Source: Candidatus Gallimonas caecicola (GTDB lineage Bacteria; Bacillota; Clostridia; Christensenellales; Borkfalkiaceae). From it: a stretch of 13,739 nt of DNA. Shown in pieces: positions 1 through 7,120 of this stretch. The notes beneath the pieces were generated by a model. That model did not search any database. It was not told the origin of the DNA and saw nothing but the letters and a program-made list of their open reading frames with translations. The position numbers were made by a program, and so were the translations under genes. Position 1 is the stretch's first letter, and every line of letters begins with the position of its first letter. The stretch covers positions 1-13,739 of the forward strand of contig CAJFNH010000022.1 in NCBI GenBank assembly GCA_904394195.1, given 5' to 3'.

Positions 1-800
1 GGATAGAGCACTTTGGAGATGAGCTGTGCTTCTGTGTCCTCGCGCATGACCTCCGCATAGTTGCCCTGCGAGAAAAGCTGCATATCAAATTTCTGCACGG
101 AACGCGCACGCCAGAGACGCAGCGTACTAACCGAATCGGAATCTTTGCCCGATACCATCATATCATACGCCACCGCTTCTACTTCGCGTGCGTTATGGTA
201 GATAGTCTCCATGCCGTGATCCGTCCATTTTTCTTCGAGCGTACCGTCAAAGCGCACGATAAAGCGCTTGTCGGCACGCTGAATAAGCCAGGATTCCCCT
301 CCCGGCAGCCAGATATCGGGCAGCTCGATCTGCCAGCCGTCTACGATCTTCTGTTTGAAAAGACCATACTGATAGCAGATGGAAAAACCCATCGCCGGAT
401 AATTCTGCGTTGCAAGACCGTCAAGGAAGCAGGCGGCAAGCCGTCCGAGCCCGCCGTTCCCGAGCCCTGCATCGGGCTCCTCCTCATACAGATCTTCCAG
501 TGACACCCCAAAACTTTTGAGCGCGCCGGCAAGTTCGTCGTAGATGCCCAGATTATATACGCTGTTTTTGAGGGAACGCCCCATCAGAAATTCCATGCAC
601 AGATAATAAACGCGCTTTGCCTTGGCATTCTTTGTGCGCAGGTGAAATTTCTGATGTTTTTCCGCCATGATATCCCTGACACTCATGACGACTGCCCTGT
701 AGATCTGATCGCGCGTTGCCTCCTGCGGAATCACGCCGAAGTAACGCGAAAGTTTTCCCGTAATGAGGCGCTGCGCCTCCTGTTCGGTCAGCTTGTTCAT
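1..800 (-). CDS. glgP: Glycogen/starch phosphorylase, N-terminal part (cut by window edge)
   Basis: The enzyme releases glucose-1-phosphate from alpha-1,4-glucan chains using inorganic phosphate and pyridoxal phosphate. Only the first 266 residues plus two bases are present, roughly a third of the usual 750-850; the catalytic lysine region lies outside the window. Translation gives MNKLTEQEAQ at the start, then YYLCMEFLMGRSL (about 65-77), matching the family's YYLSxEFLxGR, and DAGLGNGGLGRLAACFLD (110-127), the highly conserved glycine loop at the active site. QYGLFKQ and ELPDIWLPGG follow. The ATG at 800 has AGGAG 11 nt upstream. It is the fifth and last visible gene of the glg operon, 139 nt after glgA, and that gap holds a strong hairpin. 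The reading frame is intact up to the edge. Family assignment is secure; preference for glycogen over maltodextrin cannot be told from sequence. Confidence 0.95.
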   Translation of the reverse strand, partial: MNKLTEQEAQRLITGKLSRYFGVIPQEATRDQIYRAVVMSVRDIMAEKHQKFHLRTKNAKAKRVYYLCMEFLMGRSLKNSVYNLGIYDELAGALKSFGVSLEDLYEEEPDAGLGNGGLGRLAACFLDGLATQNYPAMGFSICYQYGLFKQKIVDGWQIELPDIWLPGGESWLIQRADKRFIVRFDGTLEEKWTDHGMETIYHNAREVEAVAYDMMVSGKDSDSVSTLRLWRARSVQKFDMQLFSQGNYAEVMREDTEAQLISKVLY

Positions 801-870
801 TCAATGTGTATCTCCTGCATAAAATTATCGCTGTATGGAATCTCCTCTTTGTTTGCAAGAGGACATAAAT

Positions 871-905
871 AAGGAGAGGCAAGAAGTTGCAGCTTGCCCC
901 TCCTC
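871..905 (-). promoter_or_regulatory. Intercistronic hairpin between glgA and glgP (possible attenuator or mRNA-stability element)
   Basis: On the minus strand GAGGAGGGGCAAG pairs with CTTGCCTCTCCTT across the 9-nt loop CTGCAACTT, giving 13 base pairs including two G-U wobbles. It lies 34 nt after the glgA stop. The downstream sequence is ATTTATGTCC, only weakly U-rich, so it could be a partial terminator or a block to 3' exonucleases protecting the upstream messages. A second, weaker 7-bp stem lies just downstream (843-863). The pairing is seen in the sequence; the function is inferred. Confidence 0.6.
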
Positions 906-939
906 CCTTCTTTCATTTTGGCCCATATGGGACCATTGA

Positions 940-2526
940 TTACTTGAGCATGCTAAGGTACAGACCTTCGTAGTACTTCGCTGAAGTGGCCCAGGAGAAA
1001 TCTGTCTCCATCGCTTTCTTGCGCAGGGCATTCCACTCCTCTTTATTGCGATACACCCCGAGCGACTCGTTAATGACGTAGAGCATATCGTATGCGTTGT
1101 AGTCATGGAAGGTAAATCCGTTCCCTCCCGCACCGTACGGCCGAATGCTGTCGCGAAGCCCGCCCGTTTCGCGCACGATCGCCACCGTGCCGTAGCGCGA
1201 AGCGATCATCTGCGAGAGACCGCAGGGCTCGCTCTTGGAAGGCATCAGGAACAGATCGGCACCCGAGTAGATCTTGCGCGAGAGATCGGAGTTGAAGGAG
1301 ATGATGGATACCACCTTGCCCTGATATCTGCGCGCCAGGTCACTGAAGTAATTTTCATAGGTGGAATCCCCTGTTCCGAGCAATACGAACTGCACGTCCT
1401 GACGCAATACCTGTTCGATGACCTCGCGCACAAGATCGAGCCCCTTGTGCGCCACAAGGCGGGTGATCATGGCAATGATGGGCGTATCCGGCTTGACGGG
1501 AAGATTGAGCATGCGCTGCAGTTCTTCCTTGCAGACCGCCTTGTTGGACATATCCTCCGCGTCATAGTTGGCAAACAAAGCTCTGTCTGTCTTGGGATTG
1601 TAATAATCGATATCGATCCCGTTCAGAATCCCGCAAAGCTTGAATTCGTTTCTGCGGATGATGGGATCGAGCCCATGCGCATAATAAGGATCCTTGATCT
1701 CTCCCGCATACGTCGGACTGACCGTCGAAAAACGCTCGCTGCACTCGATCGCGCCCTTCATCAGGTTGATACAGCGGTCGTATTCGACAAGGTAGCGGTA
1801 GCGATTGGAAATGCCGAACAGATCTTCCAGGATATCGAGGGAATATTTGCCCTGGTACTCAATATTATGGATGGTGAACACAGAGCGGATATACTGATAC
1901 TCCGGACGGAAACAGTAGATGGTCTTGAGATACAGCGCCGCCAAAGCCGCCTGCCAATCGTGGCAATGCAGAATATCCGGATAAAAATTGAGGAAGGACA
2001 AGATCTCCATGACGCCGCGGCAGAAGAATGCGAAACGCTCGCCGTCGTCATAGTAGCCATAACAGCCGGGACGCTTGAAGTAGTACTCGTTGTCTACAAA
2101 GTAGAATCTGACATTGTCCTTTTCGTACTCGAAAATCCCGCAGTATTGATTGCGCCATGAAAGCGGAACAAAGATATTTCCGATAAACCTAAAATCCTTC
2201 CGATATTCCTTTTTGATATCCTGATAGAGCGGGATGATGACGCGCACATCATAATTCTCGTCCTTTGCGATCGCCTTGGAGAGAGAGCCGATGACCTCGG
2301 CAAGTCCGCCCGTCGCAATGAAAGGCGCCGCTTCAGAGGCCACAAACAGGATCTTCTTTTTGGGTTCCACCCAAACTTCCGGCTCAGGCGCGGGAGCAGG
2401 TACAGGCTCTTGCGCCTCCACCGTTTCAACGGGTGCGGTACTGACGACTTCTTCTACTGTTTCCCGGATGGGAGCCGTAGCCTTTTTTGCCGTGTTCTTC
2501 CTTGACGTGCTCTTGGTTGCTGCCAT
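940..2526 (-). CDS. glgA: Glycogen synthase (ADP-glucose type)
   Basis: The enzyme transfers glucose from ADP-glucose to the non-reducing end of alpha-1,4-glucan (GT5 family, GT-B fold). I choose the ATG at 2526 because AAGGAGG lies 6 nt upstream; an in-frame ATG at 2544 precedes and includes that site. This gives 528 residues, longer than the usual 470-490. The excess is an N-terminal extension of about 56 residues: a Lys/Thr/Ala-rich basic part (1-21), then a Glu/Pro/Val-rich acidic part. The enzyme proper starts at KKKILFVASEAAPF. The substrate loop reads ATGGLAEV (71-78), with Ala where E. coli has the lysine of KTGGL. CHDWQ, MITRLVAHKG and SEPCGLSQM with RETGGLRDS (about 432-459) are clear. 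It is the fourth gene of the glg operon, 56 nt after glgD. Confidence 0.95.
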   Translation of the reverse strand: MAATKSTSRKNTAKKATAPIRETVEEVVSTAPVETVEAQEPVPAPAPEPEVWVEPKKKILFVASEAAPFIATGGLAEVIGSLSKAIAKDENYDVRVIIPLYQDIKKEYRKDFRFIGNIFVPLSWRNQYCGIFEYEKDNVRFYFVDNEYYFKRPGCYGYYDDGERFAFFCRGVMEILSFLNFYPDILHCHDWQAALAALYLKTIYCFRPEYQYIRSVFTIHNIEYQGKYSLDILEDLFGISNRYRYLVEYDRCINLMKGAIECSERFSTVSPTYAGEIKDPYYAHGLDPIIRRNEFKLCGILNGIDIDYYNPKTDRALFANYDAEDMSNKAVCKEELQRMLNLPVKPDTPIIAMITRLVAHKGLDLVREVIEQVLRQDVQFVLLGTGDSTYENYFSDLARRYQGKVVSIISFNSDLSRKIYSGADLFLMPSKSEPCGLSQMIASRYGTVAIVRETGGLRDSIRPYGAGGNGFTFHDYNAYDMLYVINESLGVYRNKEEWNALRKKAMETDFSWATSAKYYEGLYLSMLK

Positions 2527-2582
2527 ATAGGACCTCCTTATCATTCCCCTTTTTTCTGGTTTTTAGAGCGTTATGGATAAAT

Positions 2583-3695
2583 TTACAGCATTCTGCCCTT
2601 TGCAATGAAGTAAGGCAGTTCCTCACACCCCGCAAGGCGGCGTCTGTCGCGAATGACAACGTTTTTATCGGTAATGACGCAATCAAGCTGCACTCCCGAT
2701 CCGATCACGCTGTCCTGCATGATGATGGAATTTCTGACGACGCTCCCCTTTCCGATCTTTACGCCGCGGAAAAGGATGCAATTTTCCACCGTGCCTTCGA
2801 TCTCACAGCCATCGGAGATAAGCGAATTTTTCACGCAGGCGTCGTCTGCATATTTGCTCGGGGCGGAATCGCGCACTTTCGTATAGATATCGCGCGCGCC
2901 GAACAGTTCGTCGCGTACGTCCTTACGAAGGAGTTCCATGCTGTGCTGGTAATATTTCTGCAAGGAATCGACACCCGCATAGTACCCTTTGAAGTTGTAT
3001 CCGTAGATCTTCAGGGTATCAACGTTCTTGCTCAAAATATCTCTTCCGAAGCTGGAAAGTCCGCGCGTGACGGCATCCTGAATGATATTGATGAGGAACT
3101 CACGGTTGAGCACCATGATGTTGATATACACATTGTTCCTGGATTTTGCCTTGAGGCGCGGATTGATCTTCAGCCCCGTGAGCCTTCCGTTCTCATCGGG
3201 TGAGAGCGTCATAAAGTAACCCGATTCGACAGGACCCTCTTCCTCGTGGTACACCATCGTGATATCGGCGCCCTTTTCTTCGTGATAAGCAATGACTTCC
3301 GCAAGATCGATATGCGCGATGCCGTCGCAGTCGGAGATGACGACATAATCCTCGTTCCTGTGATTGAGGAAGCCCGTGATTCCCTTGAGCGCTTCGAGAC
3401 GGTTGCTGTAAGGTGCATCCGTTTCATCGGAATAGGGGGGCAGCAGGATGATGCCGCCGTCTTTGCGCGCAAGATCCCAGTCTTTGCCGCTGCCTAAATG
3501 ATCGAGCAGGGACTGATAATTGTACTTTGTGACAACGCCCACCGTTGTGATCCCTGCATTCACCATGTTGGAGAGCGTGAAGTCGATGAGACGATATCTT
3601 CCGCCGAAAGGAACGGACGCCATCGTCCGGTGACGGGAGAGCTCCGGAATATTTTCATCATGAATATTGGAAAAAATTACGCCTACGGTAGCCAT
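2583..3695 (-). CDS. glgD: GlgD, non-catalytic/regulatory subunit of ADP-glucose pyrophosphorylase
   Basis: In Firmicutes GlgD pairs with GlgC to form the enzyme that makes ADP-glucose, and GlgD raises activity or alters control. The 370-residue protein aligns by eye with GlgC next door (FGGRYRLIDFTLSNMVNAGI against FGGKYRIIDFPLSNCINSGI). It lacks the GGxGxRL nucleotide loop: the N-terminus reads FSNIHDENIPEL. SDCDG (121-125) replaces SGDHIY, and there is no FxEKP sugar-phosphate motif. The C-terminal part shows hexapeptide-like repeats of a left-handed beta-helix (ISDGCEIEGTVENCILFRGVKIGKG). The ATG at 3695 has AGGGGGAG 8 nt upstream. That site overlaps the glgC stop (TAA at 3701-3703), leaving only 5 nt between the genes, so translational coupling is likely. 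The loss of catalytic motifs is normal for GlgD, so this is not a decayed copy. Confidence 0.93.
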   Translation of the reverse strand: MATVGVIFSNIHDENIPELSRHRTMASVPFGGRYRLIDFTLSNMVNAGITTVGVVTKYNYQSLLDHLGSGKDWDLARKDGGIILLPPYSDETDAPYSNRLEALKGITGFLNHRNEDYVVISDCDGIAHIDLAEVIAYHEEKGADITMVYHEEEGPVESGYFMTLSPDENGRLTGLKINPRLKAKSRNNVYINIMVLNREFLINIIQDAVTRGLSSFGRDILSKNVDTLKIYGYNFKGYYAGVDSLQKYYQHSMELLRKDVRDELFGARDIYTKVRDSAPSKYADDACVKNSLISDGCEIEGTVENCILFRGVKIGKGSVVRNSIIMQDSVIGSGVQLDCVITDKNVVIRDRRRLAGCEELPYFIAKGRML

Positions 3696-3700
3696 ATGCT

Positions 3701-4897
3701 TTACTCCCCCTTGTAGTCCTTATCGAGTATCTGTCCGCCTGCGACTTTAGCGCCTGCGCCGATCGTGATGTTTCTGCCGAGCACGGCGATCCCCGCGCCC
3801 TGTTCTCTGTCCTCACCCACAACGGCATCGCCTTCGATGACGGTATTTTCGTCCACGATGGAGTAGATGACTTTTGCGCCCTTCTTTACGACGGTCCCCG
3901 CCATGAGCACGCTGTCAACGACTTCCGCGCCTTCCTCGACGACAACGTTGCTCGAAAGAACGGAATGAACGACGGTCCCCTCGATCTCGCAGCCGAGCGA
4001 AATAAGAGAATTGCTGACGACCGCCTTGTTGCCGACATATTCGGGCGGCGCAAGCGGATTGCGCGAATGAATCTTCCAGTCCGGATCGTTCACATCGAAG
4101 GCCGGCTCTTCGCCCAAGAGATCCATGTTGGCTTCCCAGAGCGAAGAGATGGTGCCGACATCTTTCCAATAGCCGCTGAAACGATAGGAATACATCTTCT
4201 CTCCCGCATTCAGCATTGCAGGGAGCACGTCCTTGCCGAAATCTTTGCTGGAATTGGGATTTTCGTCGTCCTCGGTGAGATATTTGAAGAGCTTGCTCGC
4301 CGTGAAGATATAGATGCCCATGGACGCAAGATTGCTCTTGGGCTGTTTGGGTTTTTCCTCAAACTGATAGATGGAGCCGTCCTCATTGGTGTTGAGGATG
4401 CCGAAGCGGGACGCCTCCTTCATGGGCACCTCGATCGCGGCGATCGTACAGTCCGCCCCCGTCGCCTTGTGCGCCTTGAGCATGGCCTCATAATCCATTT
4501 TGTAGATATGGTCACCCGAGAGGATGAGCACATAGTCGGGATTGTACTTCTTCATGAACGCCATATTCTGATAGATGGCATTTGCCGTCCCTTCAAACCA
4601 GGACGACTTGCGTTTTGCCTGATAGGGCGAAAGGATATGCACGCCCCCGAAAGAACGGTCGAGATCCCAGGGCTGACCGTTTCCGATGTATTCGTTGAGT
4701 TCGAGCGGCTCGTACTGCGTAAGCACGCCTACCGTGTCGATACCCGAATTGATGCAGTTGGAAAGCGGAAAGTCAATGATCCGATACTTGCCGCCAAACG
4801 CAACTGCAGGTTTCGCAATGTTGTTCGTGAGCGCATACAGACGGCTGCCCTGTCCGCCCGCAAGCAACATTGCCACGCATTCTTTCTTTCTCTGCAT
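3701..4897 (-). CDS. glgC: Glucose-1-phosphate adenylyltransferase (ADP-glucose pyrophosphorylase catalytic subunit)
   Basis: It catalyses ATP + glucose-1-phosphate to ADP-glucose + PPi, the committed step of glycogen synthesis. I place the start at the ATG at 4897 because AGGGGG lies 6-7 nt upstream; an in-frame TTG at 4915 precedes that site. The product is 398 residues, the usual size. Motifs in order: GGQGSRL (14-20, nucleotide loop), KPAVAFGGKYRIIDFPLSN (29-47), WFEGTANAIYQN (100-111), SGDHIYKMDY (127-136, with the catalytic Asp), FEEKP (179-183, glucose-1-phosphate lysine) and SMGIYIF (192-198). A left-handed beta-helix follows. All catalytic residues are present, in contrast to GlgD. 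glgB ends 32 nt upstream and glgD starts 5 nt downstream, so the three are surely co-transcribed. Confidence 0.97.
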   Translation of the reverse strand: MQRKKECVAMLLAGGQGSRLYALTNNIAKPAVAFGGKYRIIDFPLSNCINSGIDTVGVLTQYEPLELNEYIGNGQPWDLDRSFGGVHILSPYQAKRKSSWFEGTANAIYQNMAFMKKYNPDYVLILSGDHIYKMDYEAMLKAHKATGADCTIAAIEVPMKEASRFGILNTNEDGSIYQFEEKPKQPKSNLASMGIYIFTASKLFKYLTEDDENPNSSKDFGKDVLPAMLNAGEKMYSYRFSGYWKDVGTISSLWEANMDLLGEEPAFDVNDPDWKIHSRNPLAPPEYVGNKAVVSNSLISLGCEIEGTVVHSVLSSNVVVEEGAEVVDSVLMAGTVVKKGAKVIYSIVDENTVIEGDAVVGEDREQGAGIAVLGRNITIGAGAKVAGGQILDKDYKGE

Positions 4898-4929
4898 AAA
4901 GAACCCCCTGATCAATAGTTTGAATTGAT

Positions 4930-6918
4930 TTATTTCTTCGGCGATTTTGCCGCAGAAGCCTTTGTCGATGTCGTCTTTGTGCGTTTTTCGGAAGCCCCGG
5001 ACGCCTCCGTCTCGCGTACAAGATACAGACAGGTAAGTTTCGGCATATCGATGGCGATGGAGAACTGCTTTCCGTGACTGGGCTTTTTTACGGCATTAAA
5101 GATCCGTTTGGTCAGCTTGCCGTCCCCTCCGTACTTTTTGTCATCGGTATTGAAAACAAGCCTGTATTTTCCGCGCTGCGCTACGCCCAAACGATAGCCG
5201 GGCATATCCACACCCGAAAAACAGATGACTGCAATGATTTCATTTCCTGCCCTGTCTCTGCGGACAAAAGCAACGATATTCTTATCTGCGTCGTCGGGTG
5301 CGAGCCATTCAAAACCGTCCCACGAATCTTCGATCTCGTAGAACGCCGCATTGGTAAGATAGAACTGATTGAGTTCCCTGACCATCAGCGAAAGTTTTCC
5401 GTGCAACTCATAGGTATCGCGCAGGAAAAATTCCAGACCCTCGTGGTAATCCCATTCCTTGAACTGCCCGAACTCATAGCCCATGAAATTGAGTTTCTTT
5501 CCCGGATGCGCCATCATATACCCGAGGAAAGAACGCACTCCGGCAAATTTCTCCTCATATGTTCCGGGCATCTTGTTGATGAGCGAACATTTTCCGTGTA
5601 CCACTTCATCATGCGAAATGGGCAGCACATAATTTTCGGAGAACGCATACATCATCGAGAACGTGAGCTTGCTGTGATTATACATGCGGAAATAGGGATT
5701 GAGACAGATATACGAGAGCATATCGTTCATCCAACCCATGTTCCATTTGAAGTTGAAGCCGAGTCCGCCAACAGAGCCCGGTTTGGTCACCAGCCCCCAC
5801 GCCGTCGATTCTTCGGCGATCATCAGCGCATAGGGATAGCGCAGGAAGACCGCTTCGTTGAGTTTACGCAAAAAGGCGATCGCTTCCAGATTTTTGTTCT
5901 CGCCGTAGATATTGGGCACCCACTCCCCCGGGCGCTTATCATAGTCCAGATAGAGCATGGAGGCAACGGCATCAACACGCAGCCCGTCCACATGGAACTT
6001 ATCGAGGAAAAAGCAGGCGTCGGAGATGAGGAAGGAGAGCACCTCATTTCTGCCGTAGTCAAAGCGGCGCGTTCCCCAGCTCTTGTGCTCCATTCTGTCC
6101 CACTGACTGCTCTCATAGAGCGGCTGTCCGTCAAACTCGTACAGCCCGTGCGCGTCCTTGGGGAAATGTGCGGGCACCCAGTCGAGGATGACGCCGATCC
6201 CCGCCCTGTGAAACTCGTCTACAAGGTGCATGAAGTCCTTGGGCGTGCCCATGCGGGAGGTCACGGCATAGTAACCCGTTACCTGATACCCCCAGGAGCC
6301 TTCAAAGGGAAATTCTGTCACGGGCATGAACTCAACGTGCGTATATCCCATCTCCTTGACATACGGAACAAGTTCGCGCGCAAGATCAAGATAGGAATAA
6401 AAGTTGCCGTCTGCATGCCGCTTCCAGGAGAGCAGGTTGACCTCATAGATGTTCATGGGCGAGGCAAAGATGTTGCGCTTGCCGATCGCCTCGAAGTAGG
6501 CCTTGTCCTGCCATTCGTAGCCGTCCAGGTCATAGAGTTTGGAGGCGGTCGCAGGCGGCGTCTCGGTATGGAAGCCCACCGGGTCCGCCTTCATGAGCTG
6601 TCTTCCGTCCGCAGCCGTAATACAGTACTTATAGGTATCGTACTGCTTGAGGCCGGGGATGAAGAGCTCAAAACTCTCCCCGTCCACCATGCGCTCCATG
6701 ACATTGCTTTCTGCGTCCCAGTTGTTGAAGTCCCCTACCACGGAAACACTGCGTGCATGCGGCGCCCAGACGCGGAAGATATACCCTTCCACGCCGTCAC
6801 GCACCTCCTTGTGTGCGCCGAACAACTCATAGATACGGTCGTTTTTGCCGTGGTGGTAAAGATAGAGCGGGAAATCCGTCATATTGCCCTTCGAATCGCT
6901 CTCACGCTTCTTCAGCAT
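4930..6918 (-). CDS. glgB: 1,4-alpha-glucan branching enzyme
   Basis: It cuts alpha-1,4 chains and rejoins them as alpha-1,6 branches on glycogen. The 662-residue protein has an N-terminal CBM48 domain (YIFRVWAPHARSVSVVGDFNNW, about 46-67) and a GH13 barrel with all signature regions: DWVPAHF (246-252), GLRVDAV (312-318, nucleophile Asp316), MIAEES (366-371, acid/base Glu369) and ISHDEVVHGK (434-443, Asp437). The C-terminal beta domain is complete. The last 25-30 residues are a Lys/Thr/Ser/Ala-rich tail (KRTKTTSTKASAAKSPKK) beyond the normal family end. The ATG at 6918 has AAGGAG 6 nt upstream; a second ATG at codon 13 has a weaker site. It is first in the operon, about 66 nt after the predicted transcription start. 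Confidence 0.96.
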   Translation of the reverse strand: MLKKRESDSKGNMTDFPLYLYHHGKNDRIYELFGAHKEVRDGVEGYIFRVWAPHARSVSVVGDFNNWDAESNVMERMVDGESFELFIPGLKQYDTYKYCITAADGRQLMKADPVGFHTETPPATASKLYDLDGYEWQDKAYFEAIGKRNIFASPMNIYEVNLLSWKRHADGNFYSYLDLARELVPYVKEMGYTHVEFMPVTEFPFEGSWGYQVTGYYAVTSRMGTPKDFMHLVDEFHRAGIGVILDWVPAHFPKDAHGLYEFDGQPLYESSQWDRMEHKSWGTRRFDYGRNEVLSFLISDACFFLDKFHVDGLRVDAVASMLYLDYDKRPGEWVPNIYGENKNLEAIAFLRKLNEAVFLRYPYALMIAEESTAWGLVTKPGSVGGLGFNFKWNMGWMNDMLSYICLNPYFRMYNHSKLTFSMMYAFSENYVLPISHDEVVHGKCSLINKMPGTYEEKFAGVRSFLGYMMAHPGKKLNFMGYEFGQFKEWDYHEGLEFFLRDTYELHGKLSLMVRELNQFYLTNAAFYEIEDSWDGFEWLAPDDADKNIVAFVRRDRAGNEIIAVICFSGVDMPGYRLGVAQRGKYRLVFNTDDKKYGGDGKLTKRIFNAVKKPSHGKQFSIAIDMPKLTCLYLVRETEASGASEKRTKTTSTKASAAKSPKK

Positions 6919-6983
6919 ATCGTCTCCTTCTGAAACTTTCGTTCCCCCGATTTTCGTGCGAACGGAAGATATCCGCTCTGCAT
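6912..6983 (-). other. Possible leaderless upstream ORF ahead of glgB (23 codons)
   Basis: An ATG at 6983 lies 7 nt after the -10 hexamer of the glg promoter, so it would sit at or next to the first base of the mRNA. The frame runs 23 codons (MQSGYLPFARK...) and stops at 6912-6914, overlapping the first 7 nt of glgB in another frame. There is no ribosome binding site, so it would need leaderless initiation. A frame of this size can arise by chance, so this is a weak call. Confidence 0.2.
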
Positions 6984-6990
6984 CGGTCTT

Positions 6991-7019
6991 ATTATACTAT
7001 ATTTTGCGCCCGGTTTCAA
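6991..7019 (-). promoter_or_regulatory. Promoter of the glg operon
   Basis: The minus strand reads TTGAAA (7019-7014), a 17-nt spacer, then the perfect -10 TATAAT (6996-6991). The predicted start is near 6984. Two A-tracts on the minus strand (opposite 7033-7038 and 7043-7049) lie upstream, about 10 bp apart, and could act as an UP element. This is the only strong promoter visible for the five glg genes. Confidence 0.8.
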
Positions 7020-7082
7020 TACCCAATCTGCATTTTTTATCATTTTTTTGCAAAAAAAATTTATTTGGAAGCACGCGGCGGC

Positions 7083-7113
7083 AAAAAAATCCCTTCGGAT
7101 CAACCGAAGGGAT
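7083..7113 (-). terminator. Rho-independent terminator of ilvC
   Basis: A perfect 10-bp stem (ATCCCTTCGG with CCGAAGGGAT) and a 5-nt loop are followed on the minus strand by seven T residues. It begins 7 nt after the ilvC stop codon and insulates the glg operon from ilvC transcription. Confidence 0.93.
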
Positions 7114-7120
7114 ATACATG

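Noticed and set aside
922..931. Palindrome CCCATATGGG just after the glgA stop
   Set aside because: It has no loop and no T-tract, and a 10-bp palindrome is not rare enough to call; the nearby 13-bp hairpin is the better signal.
2527..2544. An upstream ATG start for glgA at 2544
   Set aside because: It lies before the AAGGAGG site, which sits 6 nt ahead of the ATG at 2526.
4898..4915. A TTG start for glgC at 4915
   Set aside because: The ATG at 4897 has a good AGGGGG site and gives the normal family N-terminus.
4911..4929. 6-bp hairpin (ATCAAT/ATTGAT) between glgB and glgC
   Set aside because: It is AT-only and weak, with no U-tract; it is unlikely to end or control transcription.
5074..6933. 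A 619-codon open frame on the plus strand opposite glgB (and smaller ones opposite other genes)
   Set aside because: It is in codon register with glgB, has no family match by eye and no good ribosome binding site; glgB has full catalytic motifs. It is explained by avoidance of TTA, CTA and TCA in the sense gene.
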